Notes under the pieces: model-generated | Told to the model about the DNA's origin: nothing | Seen by the model: only the letters and a program-made list of their open reading frames with translations | Databases searched by the model: none | Part shown: positions 19,343-28,642 of the stretch, in pieces | Layout: every line of letters begins with the position of its first letter | Numbering within the stretch: the first letter of the stretch is position 1 | Assembly (NCBI RefSeq): GCF_900155525.1 | Contig: NZ_LT706951.1 | Span: forward strand, 658,508-722,507 | DNA: 64,000 nucleotides | Direction: 5' to 3' | From: Mailhella massiliensis | GTDB taxonomy: Bacteria > Desulfobacterota > Desulfovibrionia > Desulfovibrionales > Desulfovibrionaceae | Program-made: the position numbers and the translations under genes

Positions 19343-21997
19343 ATGCTCCTTCATAAAAACGATTATGTGCACCATCCGCAGTTTGGGCAAGGACGAGTTC
19401 GTATGGTTGACGAAAGTACCGCCATCGTTCGCTTTGAATCTGGAGAGCTGCAAGAGTGTCTCCTGTCTCAACTTACCCGCCTTGCCAGTATCGAAGAGAA
19501 AGGGGAGGAACGGCATCTTGACCCGCCATTAGAAGCACTTGCCCATGCCATGGCTGCATGCATACGCTCCGTCAATGATGAATGGGGGGTCTTTTCTTCT
19601 TCACGCATCACTCTTTTGCCTCACCAGCTCTGGGTATGCCGCCAAGTACAGGAACGAATTCCCATGCGCTGGCTCATCGCCGATGATGTCGGTCTTGGAA
19701 AAACCATTGAAGCCGGACTCATTCTGTCCTCCTTGCAGGCTTCAGGTCGCCTGCGTCGCGTCCTTATCCTTGCACCTGCCAGTCTTGTTAATCAATGGCA
19801 AGAACGTATGTTCAATATGTTTGACCTGCGTTTTGACATTTATCGTTCGGAAAACGATACTAAAAAATCAGGCTTCTGGCATGGAAGTCGTGCCATTATC
19901 GCTTCATTGGAGACTCTGCGATCAGATACGAAGCAGCGCTGGCAACGCCTGCTTGATGCCGAAGGCTGGGATGTTGTACTTGTGGATGAAGCACACCGCC
20001 TCAATGCCGATGAACGACGTGGAGCGACGCTAGGATATGAATTAATATCTACACTTGAACAACATCAGAAAATCAAATCCATGCTCTTTTTTACAGGAAC
20101 TCCTCATAGAGGAAAAGACTACGGATTTTTATCTCTTCTGTCATTATTACGATCTGATCTTTTTTATTCAAGACAAACTCTTGAATCTGCATTTAACAGT
20201 CTTTCACAAATAATGATTCGCAACAATAAACAAAAAGTTACAGATATGCATGGGAACAAACTATTCCATACTGTTCATATTTATAAAGAATACTATACCT
20301 ATTCTGAAAAAGAAGCATTATTTTATGAACAGCTTACAAATTTTATTCTTTCAGGAAAAGCCTACGCACAAGATGCACAAGGCCAGAAACAGCGCGTTCT
20401 TATTTTTGTCTTGATGACATTGCAGAAATTGGCCTCAAGTTCTATTGAAGCCGTTCGCCATGCCCTGCAGAGAAGACGTGATCTTCTTCTAGCATCAGGC
20501 GATGAAACTTCATCCGCAGCCATTCCCGGCAATTTGGAAGAATCTCTTGAAGCCTGCGAAGATAATGCAGAAGAACAGGCGGCAGCCTACGCTACGACAG
20601 ATGCCTCATACCGACTTCCTCATGAGATAACATCACTCCAGACTTTGATGGATTTGGCGGAGCCGATTCAGCAAGAAACAAAAATACGCACTATCATCCA
20701 AAAAATCCGTACCGACTATCCAAAAGAATCCATTCTTTTCTTTACAGAATATAAGGCAACACAAACTTTACTTATTAAAGCACTACGTCAGGAATTTGGA
20801 TCGTCATGTGCCACATTTATTAATGGCGATGAATGTCTTATTTTTGAAAATAAAACCGGATCAAAGAATATAGAAACCGTATGTCGCCAGCAGGCGGCTG
20901 AAGATTTCAATAAAGGCAAAGTACGTTTTTTGGTTTCTACGGAAGCAGCAGGAGAAGGTGTTGACCTCCAGGAACATTGCCATGTATTGTTTCATATAGA
21001 TCTACCATGGAATCCCATGCGCTTGCATCAACGCGTCGGCCGTCTGCATCGCTATGGACAAAAGCACCCCGTTCATGTGCATGTATTCCGCAATCCCGAA
21101 ACGGTTGAAAGCCGTATTTGGGAATGCTTGGAAGAAAAACTCCAACGCATCACCCTTGCCTTTCAAGGTTCCATGGAAGATCCGGAGGATATGTGCCAGG
21201 CTGTTATCGGCATGAAACAACCTTCTTTCTATGCGAACCTATTTAGTGCCGCTCCGTCTGCAAACCGTGAAGGCTTACGTCAATGGTTCGACAGTCAGAC
21301 TGTGACCTTCGGCGGTGACGACGCCATCTCAGTAGTAAAACGCATGTTCGGCACCGTACATCGTTTTGATTTCGGAACGGTTGCAGCCAATTTACCGCAA
21401 GTCGAACTTCATGATCTTTGCCCTTATCTCAAGCTTACCTTAACCCGCCATCAAAGGGCATGGAAAGCGGAAGGCGACCGGATGACATTTAAAACTCCAA
21501 AAGCATGGACTTCCGCTATTGGAATTGCTGACGAGTACCGTCTTGTGTTCTCTCGCGAACTTCCTTGTAAAGATGATGAAGACAGGGGCGGTATGGGGCT
21601 AGCCCCCATCAATCGAGCTGTTGAAGAAGGTATCCTGCTCCAGGCTAACTATAGTGTTTTGCGTGGTCTTACGGAGCCTATCTTCATTCTTCGAGTGCAG
21701 GATCGATCAACAGAGAAAAGCCATGCACGGCAACACATCTATGGTGTGGCAAAAACTCCGTCCGGGTGGAAAATCTATAAGGATTGGGAACTGCTCCTCT
21801 TTCTTAACACGTTTGCCAATAAATCGCGCCAGCTGAACAGCTCGTCGACGGCAGCAGTTCATCCATCCCAAAAAGATTTTGAACAAGCAAAACAATGTCT
21901 TTCCAACCAGCTGGAAAAATTCCATCTTCCTTTTAAAGTACCGTACATAGAAGACGTTGCCTGTTTCTGCATCGAAGAAAAGCAGGGGAGCGCTTAA
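19343..21997 (+). CDS. SNF2-family helicase/ATPase, partner of the sacsin-like protein
   Basis: An 884-residue superfamily-2 ATPase of the SNF2/RapA kind, expected to translocate on double-stranded nucleic acid. The first 55 residues (HHPQFGQGRVRMVDESTAIV) resemble a small Tudor/KOW-like beta domain. Walker A is DDVGLGKTIEAG (114-125), the DEAH box is VDEAHRLN (D215), motif III is FFTGTPHRG, and motif VI is HQRVGRLHRYGQ (562-573) after STEAAGEGVDLQ. The C-terminal 250 residues are unassigned; no nuclease or methylase motif is seen. AAGGA precedes the ATG, 4 bp after the upstream stop. GC content is intermediate between the island's first gene and the chromosome. Confidence 0.93.
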   Translation: MLLHKNDYVHHPQFGQGRVRMVDESTAIVRFESGELQECLLSQLTRLASIEEKGEERHLDPPLEALAHAMAACIRSVNDEWGVFSSSRITLLPHQLWVCRQVQERIPMRWLIADDVGLGKTIEAGLILSSLQASGRLRRVLILAPASLVNQWQERMFNMFDLRFDIYRSENDTKKSGFWHGSRAIIASLETLRSDTKQRWQRLLDAEGWDVVLVDEAHRLNADERRGATLGYELISTLEQHQKIKSMLFFTGTPHRGKDYGFLSLLSLLRSDLFYSRQTLESAFNSLSQIMIRNNKQKVTDMHGNKLFHTVHIYKEYYTYSEKEALFYEQLTNFILSGKAYAQDAQGQKQRVLIFVLMTLQKLASSSIEAVRHALQRRRDLLLASGDETSSAAIPGNLEESLEACEDNAEEQAAAYATTDASYRLPHEITSLQTLMDLAEPIQQETKIRTIIQKIRTDYPKESILFFTEYKATQTLLIKALRQEFGSSCATFINGDECLIFENKTGSKNIETVCRQQAAEDFNKGKVRFLVSTEAAGEGVDLQEHCHVLFHIDLPWNPMRLHQRVGRLHRYGQKHPVHVHVFRNPETVESRIWECLEEKLQRITLAFQGSMEDPEDMCQAVIGMKQPSFYANLFSAAPSANREGLRQWFDSQTVTFGGDDAISVVKRMFGTVHRFDFGTVAANLPQVELHDLCPYLKLTLTRHQRAWKAEGDRMTFKTPKAWTSAIGIADEYRLVFSRELPCKDDEDRGGMGLAPINRAVEEGILLQANYSVLRGLTEPIFILRVQDRSTEKSHARQHIYGVAKTPSGWKIYKDWELLLFLNTFANKSRQLNSSSTAAVHPSQKDFEQAKQCLSNQLEKFHLPFKVPYIEDVACFCIEEKQGSA

Positions 21998-22444
21998 AGC
22001 TCTCACTGTACTATCCCTAGCCATTACTCAGATACATGCTGAAGCTGCATTTGCCTTTTATAGACAAACTCCGTTGGCAAAAAAGTGTATACGGAGCCGA
22101 AGAACACGCTCTCACTAAGCCGGTGCCCCAGTGCGACAGAAAAAACAGGCCAGCCCTCTCCCATTCCGATGCAAATCAGGCTCTCTGGACGGACTTTGTA
22201 TACAAAGAGCAACAGAACGACGAAAAAAACAAAGAAAGATCCGTGCTTCCTCGCCAGACAGCAACCAAAATCAGCCCCCCGGAGGAAAAAATCTGCCTCT
22301 CCTCCCACGGCTCGCGGCTGCCCTGCCGTCACGGGACGTCGGGGGAGAATATCTCCCCCGAAAAACGCTTTCTTCTCCCCTCCGCTCCGGCGGGGTGCGG
22401 GGCATCGCTCCGCCCGCCTTTCCCGCCTTTTCCCACTTCCCGCC
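21998..22444. other. Right boundary of island; no gene
   Basis: Composition returns to GC-rich over about 300 bp. The end carries a palindrome and a GC hairpin element (listed separately). No integrase, transposase or clear attachment repeat is seen. The open frames here are shadow-like. Confidence 0.55.
22339..22430. repeat. GC-rich dispersed hairpin element, copy 1
   Basis: Palindrome GGGGGAGAATATCTCCCCC, then CGGCGGGGTGCGGGGC-ATC-GCTCCGC followed by a pyrimidine-rich GCCTTTCCC stretch. The same arrangement recurs at 48041-48125, and its second half at 58005-58060. Confidence 0.7.
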
Positions 22445-25210
22445 TCAGCTCCGGGCCGGGGCTTCGCCGCCCGGCGGGAGGCAGAGGGCCTTTTCCAGGT
22501 CTCCGGCAAGGCGCAGGGTATGTTCGGCACGGGCGGAGACGCCGGCACGGATTTTCCCGAGCACCTCAAGATAGGTACGCATGGCGGAAGCCTCTTCGGC
22601 GAGCACGGCAAGGGCGGGCACGAAGCCTTCGCTCACGGCTCTGCCGTAGGCGGCGGTAAGTTCCTCCATGTTCTGGTTGAGCAGTTCCTCAAGGCGGGCG
22701 CGCTGTTCCTGCACCCATTTACGCACGGCCTCTTCCTTGCGTTCCATGAAGATACGGCGGCAGCGGGAAGGGTTGCCCAGCTTCATCAGCGTCCACACAA
22801 GGCTTCCCACCACGGCCACGGGCAGCACGGCCCACCAGCCCATGTTCCCGAGCACGATGCCGAGGCCCACACCGCCGCCGCGGCGTATGGCCATGCCCAC
22901 GGCCACAAGGCCCATCTTCTTCATGAGCGAGGAAGCGTTGACGAGCCAGCGTTCCCGTTTAAAGGGCACCTCGCTCATGGACTGCAGGTCCACGTCGTCC
23001 ACGGCCACGGCCTCAAGGCAGAGCACGGAAATCTCGCGCATACGTTCGCCGAACTGACGCAGCTTTTCGTTCCAGTCCTTCTGCACGTCGCGGCGTCCGG
23101 CAAGCAGTTCTTCCAGCGATTCCCGCGCGATGCGCGGCACGTCCTCCTCGTCGAAGCTCTTCCAGTTCTTCTGGCGGAACATGCCGGTATAGCCCAGGGA
23201 ATCGGCATGGCGGTTTGCGGCGTCCATGATGCGCAGCACAATGGTTTCCTGCCAGGAATCCAGCGCCCGTTCCTGTTCCTTGCGCCAGGCATCCATATCC
23301 ACGGAAGCGGCGCTCGCCACGGACCACACCTGAGAGGAACAGCTCTGCATCACGCTTTCCAGCCGCTGCACATGGGCATGAAGAAGCTCTTCGTGGCGGA
23401 TATCCGGCAGGCGGCCGAGTTCCCTTTCCCGCACCTTCTGCGCCTCTTCCCGGGCAAGGGCGGCAATGGCCGCGCCCCGTTCCCGGATGCGCTCATCGCG
23501 AGTATGCGCGTTCTTCGTTTTTTCCGAAGCGGCCTTTTCCACCAGCGCGCACAGACGGCGGAAATCTTCCGCTCCTGCACGGCCCGCAAGGCGCTGCTCC
23601 ATGGCCTCGCGCGCGTTCACTTCCAGAAGGCCGAGCACCTTCATGCCGCAGGAAGCGGCGCTTTCCATGAGCAGCTTCGCCCGCGCCATGGCGTCGGCCC
23701 TGCTCTGCCTTTCATTGAGTCTGTCCACGCCCGTCACCACGCCGATGACGGAAGCGGCCCTGCCGGAGCGGGCAAGCTGACGCAGCAGCTCCTGTTCCGA
23801 GGCCGATTCCGGCCTGCGCGCGTCCATGACGAAGACCAGACAGTCCGCGGCAAGGCACTCTTCAAAGGCCAGCACGTTCTGGACCGGGTCGGTGGCGTTG
23901 AGACCGGGGGTATCCACGAGCACAAGGCCGTGCCGCAGAATGTCCGCGGCAAGTTCCACTTCCACGCGGGCGGAAAAAAGGCTGCCCTTCTCTTCTGCGG
24001 AAAGGAAGGAACGCAGCTCCTCGGGGGACTGAATCCTCCTCTCGCCGTGTTCTCCCACGTTTTCCCGCAGCGCGGCGATGCGTTCGGTAAACGCGCCTTC
24101 TCCCCCTTCCGCCGAAAAATATTCGCCTATGCGGGCGCACTCCTCGCCGCTCAGAAAATGCACGACGCCGGAAAACTCCTCTCCCCAGCGGAAACGCGCC
24201 ACCGCCGCCGTTTCCGGCACGGATTCGCGCACCGGGGAATATTCCCCGGCAAGCAGCGCGTTGACCAGAGAACTCTTGCCGCGCTTGCCCTCTCCGAGCA
24301 CCACCAGCGTATAGGGCTGCTCCGCCATGAGATGACGGAAATCGCCGAGAGCGCGGGCCGTTTCCAGCGCGCCCGCATCCATGGCGGCCCTTTCCATGGA
24401 AAGGGAAAGTCCGGCCGCCTTTTCAAAGCCCGGGGCAACGGCAAAATCCTCCTCGCGGGGAGAAAACAGGGCGAAAAGGCGCTGCGTGCGCAGTTCCCGC
24501 AGATAACGGGCCGCGCCGCCGTACTGATTCATGGCCAGAGAGGCCATGTCGGTACAGGCCGCGCCCGCTTCGGAAAGCATGGTGGAAAGCGCCGCAATGG
24601 TGGGGGAAAGAAAACTCTTTCTGGGGCTTCTGCGCTGGGCCACGCCCCCTTCCATCACCACGCGGGGCTGCTCCTCCTTCGGCGCGGGGCGGAACAGCGC
24701 GCGCCACCCCTCCACGGAAGGCATGTTGTGCATCCCCCTGCCGGGTTCGGGCAGAGCCGCGCGCGGAGCCTGCCCGGCAGGTTCCGCAACGGCGGCATAG
24801 GAGGAGGAAAGGGAACGCACCGCGTCGCGGTAAAGGGCGGCCTTCTCCGGGCCGAGGGCGGCGATGGCCGGGGCAAGTTCCCTGTCGGCGGCAAAATGCT
24901 CCGGGGGCAGGGGGGCCTGGAGAAGCGCGGCGTGAAAATGCGTCTGCAAAACGAAAAAGCGGCGCTCCGCCTCGGAACGGGCGTATTCGCTCACCAGAAC
25001 GTCGAGATTCGGGGCGAACACGGCAAAGAACGCTTCGGAAGCCCTGCTCCACGCTTCGGCGGAAAGTCTGCCCCGCTCCTGCGCGGCGGAGGCGAGAAGA
25101 AGAATGAGCCTGTCTTCGGAAGAAAGCCCGGGCGGCTCGGAGCCCGGAAGCTGCGGCATGATGTCCGCAGCCGTCACGGCAGGTTCGATAGTCTCAAGAT
25201 GTTTTTCCAT
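22445..25210 (-). CDS. Dynamin-like large GTPase
   Basis: A 921-residue bacterial dynamin-family protein, predicted to bind and remodel membrane in a GTP-dependent way. A helical region of about 290 residues precedes the GTPase domain. G1 is GEGKRGKSSLVN (306-317), a G2-like threonine lies in SVPETAAVARF, G3 is VDTPGLN (D433) and G4 is VTGVDRLNE (about 485). The later part is helical with coiled coil. A hydrophobic pair of segments near residues 770-800 (including WWAVLPVAVVGSLVWTL) could insert in membrane. I chose the ATG at 25210 because the frame upstream has cysteine/arginine-rich shadow composition. GC content is chromosomal, unlike the adjacent island, so it may not belong to it. Confidence 0.85.
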   Translation of the reverse strand: MEKHLETIEPAVTAADIMPQLPGSEPPGLSSEDRLILLLASAAQERGRLSAEAWSRASEAFFAVFAPNLDVLVSEYARSEAERRFFVLQTHFHAALLQAPLPPEHFAADRELAPAIAALGPEKAALYRDAVRSLSSSYAAVAEPAGQAPRAALPEPGRGMHNMPSVEGWRALFRPAPKEEQPRVVMEGGVAQRRSPRKSFLSPTIAALSTMLSEAGAACTDMASLAMNQYGGAARYLRELRTQRLFALFSPREEDFAVAPGFEKAAGLSLSMERAAMDAGALETARALGDFRHLMAEQPYTLVVLGEGKRGKSSLVNALLAGEYSPVRESVPETAAVARFRWGEEFSGVVHFLSGEECARIGEYFSAEGGEGAFTERIAALRENVGEHGERRIQSPEELRSFLSAEEKGSLFSARVEVELAADILRHGLVLVDTPGLNATDPVQNVLAFEECLAADCLVFVMDARRPESASEQELLRQLARSGRAASVIGVVTGVDRLNERQSRADAMARAKLLMESAASCGMKVLGLLEVNAREAMEQRLAGRAGAEDFRRLCALVEKAASEKTKNAHTRDERIRERGAAIAALAREEAQKVRERELGRLPDIRHEELLHAHVQRLESVMQSCSSQVWSVASAASVDMDAWRKEQERALDSWQETIVLRIMDAANRHADSLGYTGMFRQKNWKSFDEEDVPRIARESLEELLAGRRDVQKDWNEKLRQFGERMREISVLCLEAVAVDDVDLQSMSEVPFKRERWLVNASSLMKKMGLVAVGMAIRRGGGVGLGIVLGNMGWWAVLPVAVVGSLVWTLMKLGNPSRCRRIFMERKEEAVRKWVQEQRARLEELLNQNMEELTAAYGRAVSEGFVPALAVLAEEASAMRTYLEVLGKIRAGVSARAEHTLRLAGDLEKALCLPPGGEAPARS

Positions 25211-26145
25211 AGCACGCTTCCCCGGGGTCTGGAGGAGGGAGGCCGGAACGCCGGCGGGATTCCGTTTCCGAGAGTAACCATTCCCCGTGCGCCGGGCAAG
25301 AGAGCTTTCTTCAAAGCGCCCTGTCCGCGCACAGGAGTCCGCAGCGCATCGGCATACGGCATGTATGCGGAAGAAAGGCCTCCGGCACGCCGTTGCAGCG
25401 CAGCCATGCCCTTTTCCGACGCAACACCGTGCCCGCGCGCCCTTCTTCGGAAAGAAAGCGCATCCGGCCGCAGCATTCCCGGCCGCACGGCGCAGCAACA
25501 TGCCTGCGTTTCAAAGTAATCATGGTTCAGAGTACGCCACTTTTTCCTGGGAGTCCATGGCCTCCGCACGCTTTGCATGAAGGCCCCCTCCCGGAACGCC
25601 GCCGGAAGGCAGGGGAAAGGCCGTCCCTGTCCGCGCGAGGAACACGACGACACGGGCGCAGCCTCCCCTCTCCGCGGCCATGCCGAAGGCGCTCTCCTGC
25701 GGGCCATGGACGCTCTTTCACGAAAGAACTGCGGCACTCCGCCTGCGCCTTTTCCCTGCATCGCGGGGCGCCCTGCAAAACTCCGGGGAAAACGCTCCCC
25801 TGGCGCGGTCTCTCCCTGTTCCGACCCGCCGGTCCATGTTCCGCCTGTGCCGTGCCAGCGTCTTGCCGACATCCCTCTCCGCACCGCCCTGGTTCTTCCC
25901 TCCCCAACCGCAGGTCAGCCTTCGCATACGCCGTGCCGCTCCGGCAGTCTCGCGCCCCGCCCCTCTCCGCCTGCGCCTGTACCCCGCCCGGCCCTACCGC
26001 AGAAGTTCCCCTTTCCCCGGCCCTGTTTCCCCGTTTTCTCCCCTTTGTATGGAGACCGCCGGGCCTTGCCCAAAAGCCCTCTCCCCTCCGCGTCTTCTTC
26101 CCTCTCCTGAAAAGAACCGTTCCGTTGCCCCGCCCTGCGCACGTT
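25211..26145. other. Long gene-free stretch, GC-rich
   Basis: Nearly 1 kb between two minus-strand genes. All open frames on both strands are proline/arginine-rich with no plausible start or family resemblance. No RNA gene is recognised. Confidence 0.5.
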
Positions 26146-26183
26146 AAACAAAAGGAGCCGGACTCCCGAAGGAAACCGGCTCC
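26146..26183 (-). terminator. Intrinsic terminator of pyruvate kinase gene
   Basis: On the minus strand GGAGCCGG / CCGGCTCC with a 14-base loop, then TTTTGTTT, 22 bp after the stop. Confidence 0.85.
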
Positions 26184-26204
26184 CTGCAAAGGCGGAAGAA
26201 CAAA

Positions 26205-27626
26205 CTACTTGTGGTAGATCTTCACCAGGTTGGTACGGCGGCGCATTTCGCCGGGAGCGTATTCACCGGCGGTGATGACCACGTCCTTGCCCATGGGGAA
26301 CTTGTTGCTGGTGGCAATGAAGTTCTGCACGCGGCGCAGGTGGGAAATGCTGCTGTCGTTCACGGGAATGCAGTACGGCTGCACGCCCCACACGAAGTTC
26401 AGGGCATGTTCCACCATGGAGTTGGAGGTCAGCGCATAAATGGTCTGGCTGGGACGGCATTCGGCGAGCATACGGGCCGCGCCGCCGGTGACGGAGTGGG
26501 CCACGATGGCGCAGGCGTCTTCGGTTTTGGCCAGCAGGCAGGCGGTATAGGCGAGGAAGCGGGAAGTGTCGCCCTCATCCCTGGGAGGTTCAAGCTTGCG
26601 GGTGGCGAGCATGTAGTTTTCCGCCTCATCGGTAATCTTGCGCATGTAGCGCACGGCTTCGATGGGGTAGTTGCCCGCGGCCGTTTCGTCGGAAAGCATG
26701 ACGCAGTCGGCGCCGTCGAGCACGGCGTTGGCCACGTCGGTCACTTCCGCACGGGTGGGCACGGGGGTGTTCACCATGGAAAGCAGCATCTGCGTGGCCA
26801 CGATGACGGGCTTGCCCGCACGGTTGCAGGTGTGGATGATGTGCTTCTGCAGGGCGGGCAGTTCGGGCATGGGGCATTCCACGCCGAGGTCGCCGCGCGC
26901 CACCATGACGATGTCGGTGGCGGCCACGATGGCGTCAAGGTTCTCCACGGCGGCGTTCTGGCGTTCCAGCTTGGCTACCACGGGGATGTCGTCGCGGCCG
27001 TAGGAATGCAGCAGCGCCTTGATCTGATGCACGTCTTCCACGGTCTGCACGAAAGAAATGGCCACGGCGTCCACGCCGAGTTCCATGCCGAGGGCCAGCT
27101 TTTCGCGGTCCTGATCGGTGATGGCGGGCAGGGCCAGAGACTTGCCGGGCAGGGCCAGACCCTTGCGGGAGGAAATCGCGCCGCCTTCCTGGGCGACCAT
27201 GATGAAGCGTTCGTCCTCCACCTTTTCCTCAATGCAGAAGCGCAGGCCGCCGTCGGCGAGCACGAGGGTGTCGCCGGGAACAAGGGCGGAAAGAATGCGG
27301 GGATGGTCGAAGGGAATGAAGGGCAGGTCTTCCTTTTCCCTGCGCTCACGGCCGAGGGTGAGCTTGTCGCCGCGATGCAGTTCGATGCGGCCTTCGGGCA
27401 GAATGCCGATGCGGATCTTGGGACCGGGCAGGTCCTGCATGATGGTCAGAGGACGGCCGCATTCCTTTTCAATCTCGCGGATGTTGGAAACCACTTCCCG
27501 GAAGAAATCCGGGTCGCCGTGGGAAAAGTTCAGACGAAAGACGGAAACGCCCGCATCAGCCAGCTGAGCAAGCTTTTCCCGGTCGCAACTGGCAGGACCG
27601 ACGGTGGCAACAATCTTGGTACGCAT
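26205..27626 (-). CDS. pyk: Pyruvate kinase
   Basis: Glycolytic enzyme converting phosphoenolpyruvate and ADP to pyruvate and ATP in the cytoplasm. The 473 residues have the family's usual length. They open MRTKIVATVGPASCDREK and show FRLNFSHGD, the active-site segment VAKLERQNAAVENLD, MVARGDLGVECP and the signature DGADCVMLSDETAAGNYPIEA. The ATG at 27626 has AAGGAAG ahead of it. The open frame runs further upstream, but that part is non-coding in composition. It is transcribed away from the dcw cluster. A terminator-like hairpin stands in its leader (27731-27756). Confidence 0.96.
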   Translation of the reverse strand: MRTKIVATVGPASCDREKLAQLADAGVSVFRLNFSHGDPDFFREVVSNIREIEKECGRPLTIMQDLPGPKIRIGILPEGRIELHRGDKLTLGRERREKEDLPFIPFDHPRILSALVPGDTLVLADGGLRFCIEEKVEDERFIMVAQEGGAISSRKGLALPGKSLALPAITDQDREKLALGMELGVDAVAISFVQTVEDVHQIKALLHSYGRDDIPVVAKLERQNAAVENLDAIVAATDIVMVARGDLGVECPMPELPALQKHIIHTCNRAGKPVIVATQMLLSMVNTPVPTRAEVTDVANAVLDGADCVMLSDETAAGNYPIEAVRYMRKITDEAENYMLATRKLEPPRDEGDTSRFLAYTACLLAKTEDACAIVAHSVTGGAARMLAECRPSQTIYALTSNSMVEHALNFVWGVQPYCIPVNDSSISHLRRVQNFIATSNKFPMGKDVVITAGEYAPGEMRRRTNLVKIYHK

Positions 27627-28090
27627 ATGCACTTCCTTAAAAAACGAATGACAGACTTGCCCTGTTGAAGAAAAAACCCGCATTTCTCCCGGCGTCCGTC
27701 GTTGTTCGGGCAGTCTGCCCCTTTTTCGGAAAAAAGTCGAGAGGCGAAGCCCCTCGGGCATGACATCATGGAGAGGGAACGCTGTCAATCCCAAAGTGGC
27801 GCAACGCCCGGCGGGAGCCGCCGCGCGGCCCGGCCTCGGGGAAAAAATCCCGCTCCCGCAAGGGGGAAAGCGAAGGCGTCTTTCCCCTGCCCTGCGCCTC
27901 CCCCGCCGCGACTTTTCTTTCTCCCGGAGAAAAGTTTCTCCCCCTTTTTCCCACCGCGCCGCGCACGCCCCCGGCGCAGGCCGCATGTTCGCCCTTTTCC
28001 GCACCCTGCCCCTTCGGCCCCCTTTTTTGTAACACTTCTGATTTTTCTTGTGATATTCGCCTGTTGTTCCACTTCATCTCCTCTGCGGCC
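27627..28090. other. Divergent pyk / mraZ intergenic region
   Basis: Holds the pyk leader hairpin and a possible minus-strand promoter, TTGACA-17-TGTCAT (27760-27788). On the plus side there is a weak candidate, TTGTAA-18-TGATAT (28027-28056). No gene is supported. Confidence 0.5.
27731..27756 (-). terminator. Terminator-like hairpin in the pyk leader
   Basis: On the minus strand CGAGGGGC-TTC-GCCTCTCG (8 bp, one G-T pair) followed by AC and six T, about 105 bp before the pyk start. It could be an attenuator or end a short upstream transcript. Confidence 0.6.
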
Positions 28091-28108
28091 TTGACAGTTT
28101 TTCGTTTA

Positions 28109-28143
28109 TGGGCAAAAAGTGGGGAAAAGTGGCACAAAGTGGA
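28109..28143 (+). promoter_or_regulatory. MraZ operator (TGGG/GTGG boxes)
   Basis: Three GTGG boxes at 28119, 28129 and 28139 repeat with an exact 10-bp period. A fourth TGGG at 28109 is one base out of step. They lie just before the mraZ start and behind a TTGACA at 28091-28096. MraZ is known to bind such short direct repeats in its own promoter. Confidence 0.75.
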
Positions 28144-28150
28144 AAGAGCT

Positions 28151-28630
28151 ATGGTTTTCAGAGGAAGGTTCTCCCGCAACCTCGACCAGAAAGGCCGTCT
28201 GACGCTTCCGCCGGAACTGCGCGCCGCCTTCCCGGCGGATGACGCTGCAGGGCCGGATGCTTCAGGCTCGTCTTCCTGCGCCTTCGTGCTCACCACCTAC
28301 GACGGCTGCCTCGTGGCGTTCTCCTGGAAGGACTGGACGGAGCTTGAAGAAAAATTCATGCGCATCCCCAACCCTTCCCCGCGGGTGCGCGCCTTCCGCC
28401 GCCTGGTCATAGGCGGGGCGGAAAGGCATGTGCCCGACGCCCAGGGCCGCATTCTGCTTTCTCCCGATCACCGCGCCTATGCCGCTCTGGAGAAGGAGGC
28501 CACCATTCTCGGTCTTGTGGACCGTTTTGAAATATGGAATCCCGCCGCGCTCCGGGCTTCCATGGCGCCGGAAAATCTGGAAGGCGTCACGGAAGAACTG
28601 GCGGCAAGCGGCATCGACTTTTCCCTCTAG
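28151..28630 (+). CDS. mraZ: Transcriptional regulator MraZ
   Basis: First gene of the dcw cluster. It is a 159-residue ring-forming DNA-binding protein with two AbrB-like halves. The first is MVFRGRFSRNLDQKGRLTLP and the second is centred on GGAERHVPDAQGRILLSPDH. It represses its own operon in the species where this was tested. The ATG at 28151 gives the normal MraZ N-terminus; the longer open frame is rejected. The loop between the halves (AADDAAGPDASGSSSCAF) is longer than usual. Confidence 0.95.
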   Translation: MVFRGRFSRNLDQKGRLTLPPELRAAFPADDAAGPDASGSSSCAFVLTTYDGCLVAFSWKDWTELEEKFMRIPNPSPRVRAFRRLVIGGAERHVPDAQGRILLSPDHRAYAALEKEATILGLVDRFEIWNPAALRASMAPENLEGVTEELAASGIDFSL

Positions 28631-28642
28631 CCCCTTCGCGCC

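Noticed and set aside
12370-21997. Assignment of the island to DISARM, BREX, Hachiman, Zorya or Druantia.
   Set aside because: The helicase alone is not diagnostic. No DUF1998, methylase, PLD nuclease, PglZ, ZorAB or HamA-like protein is present.
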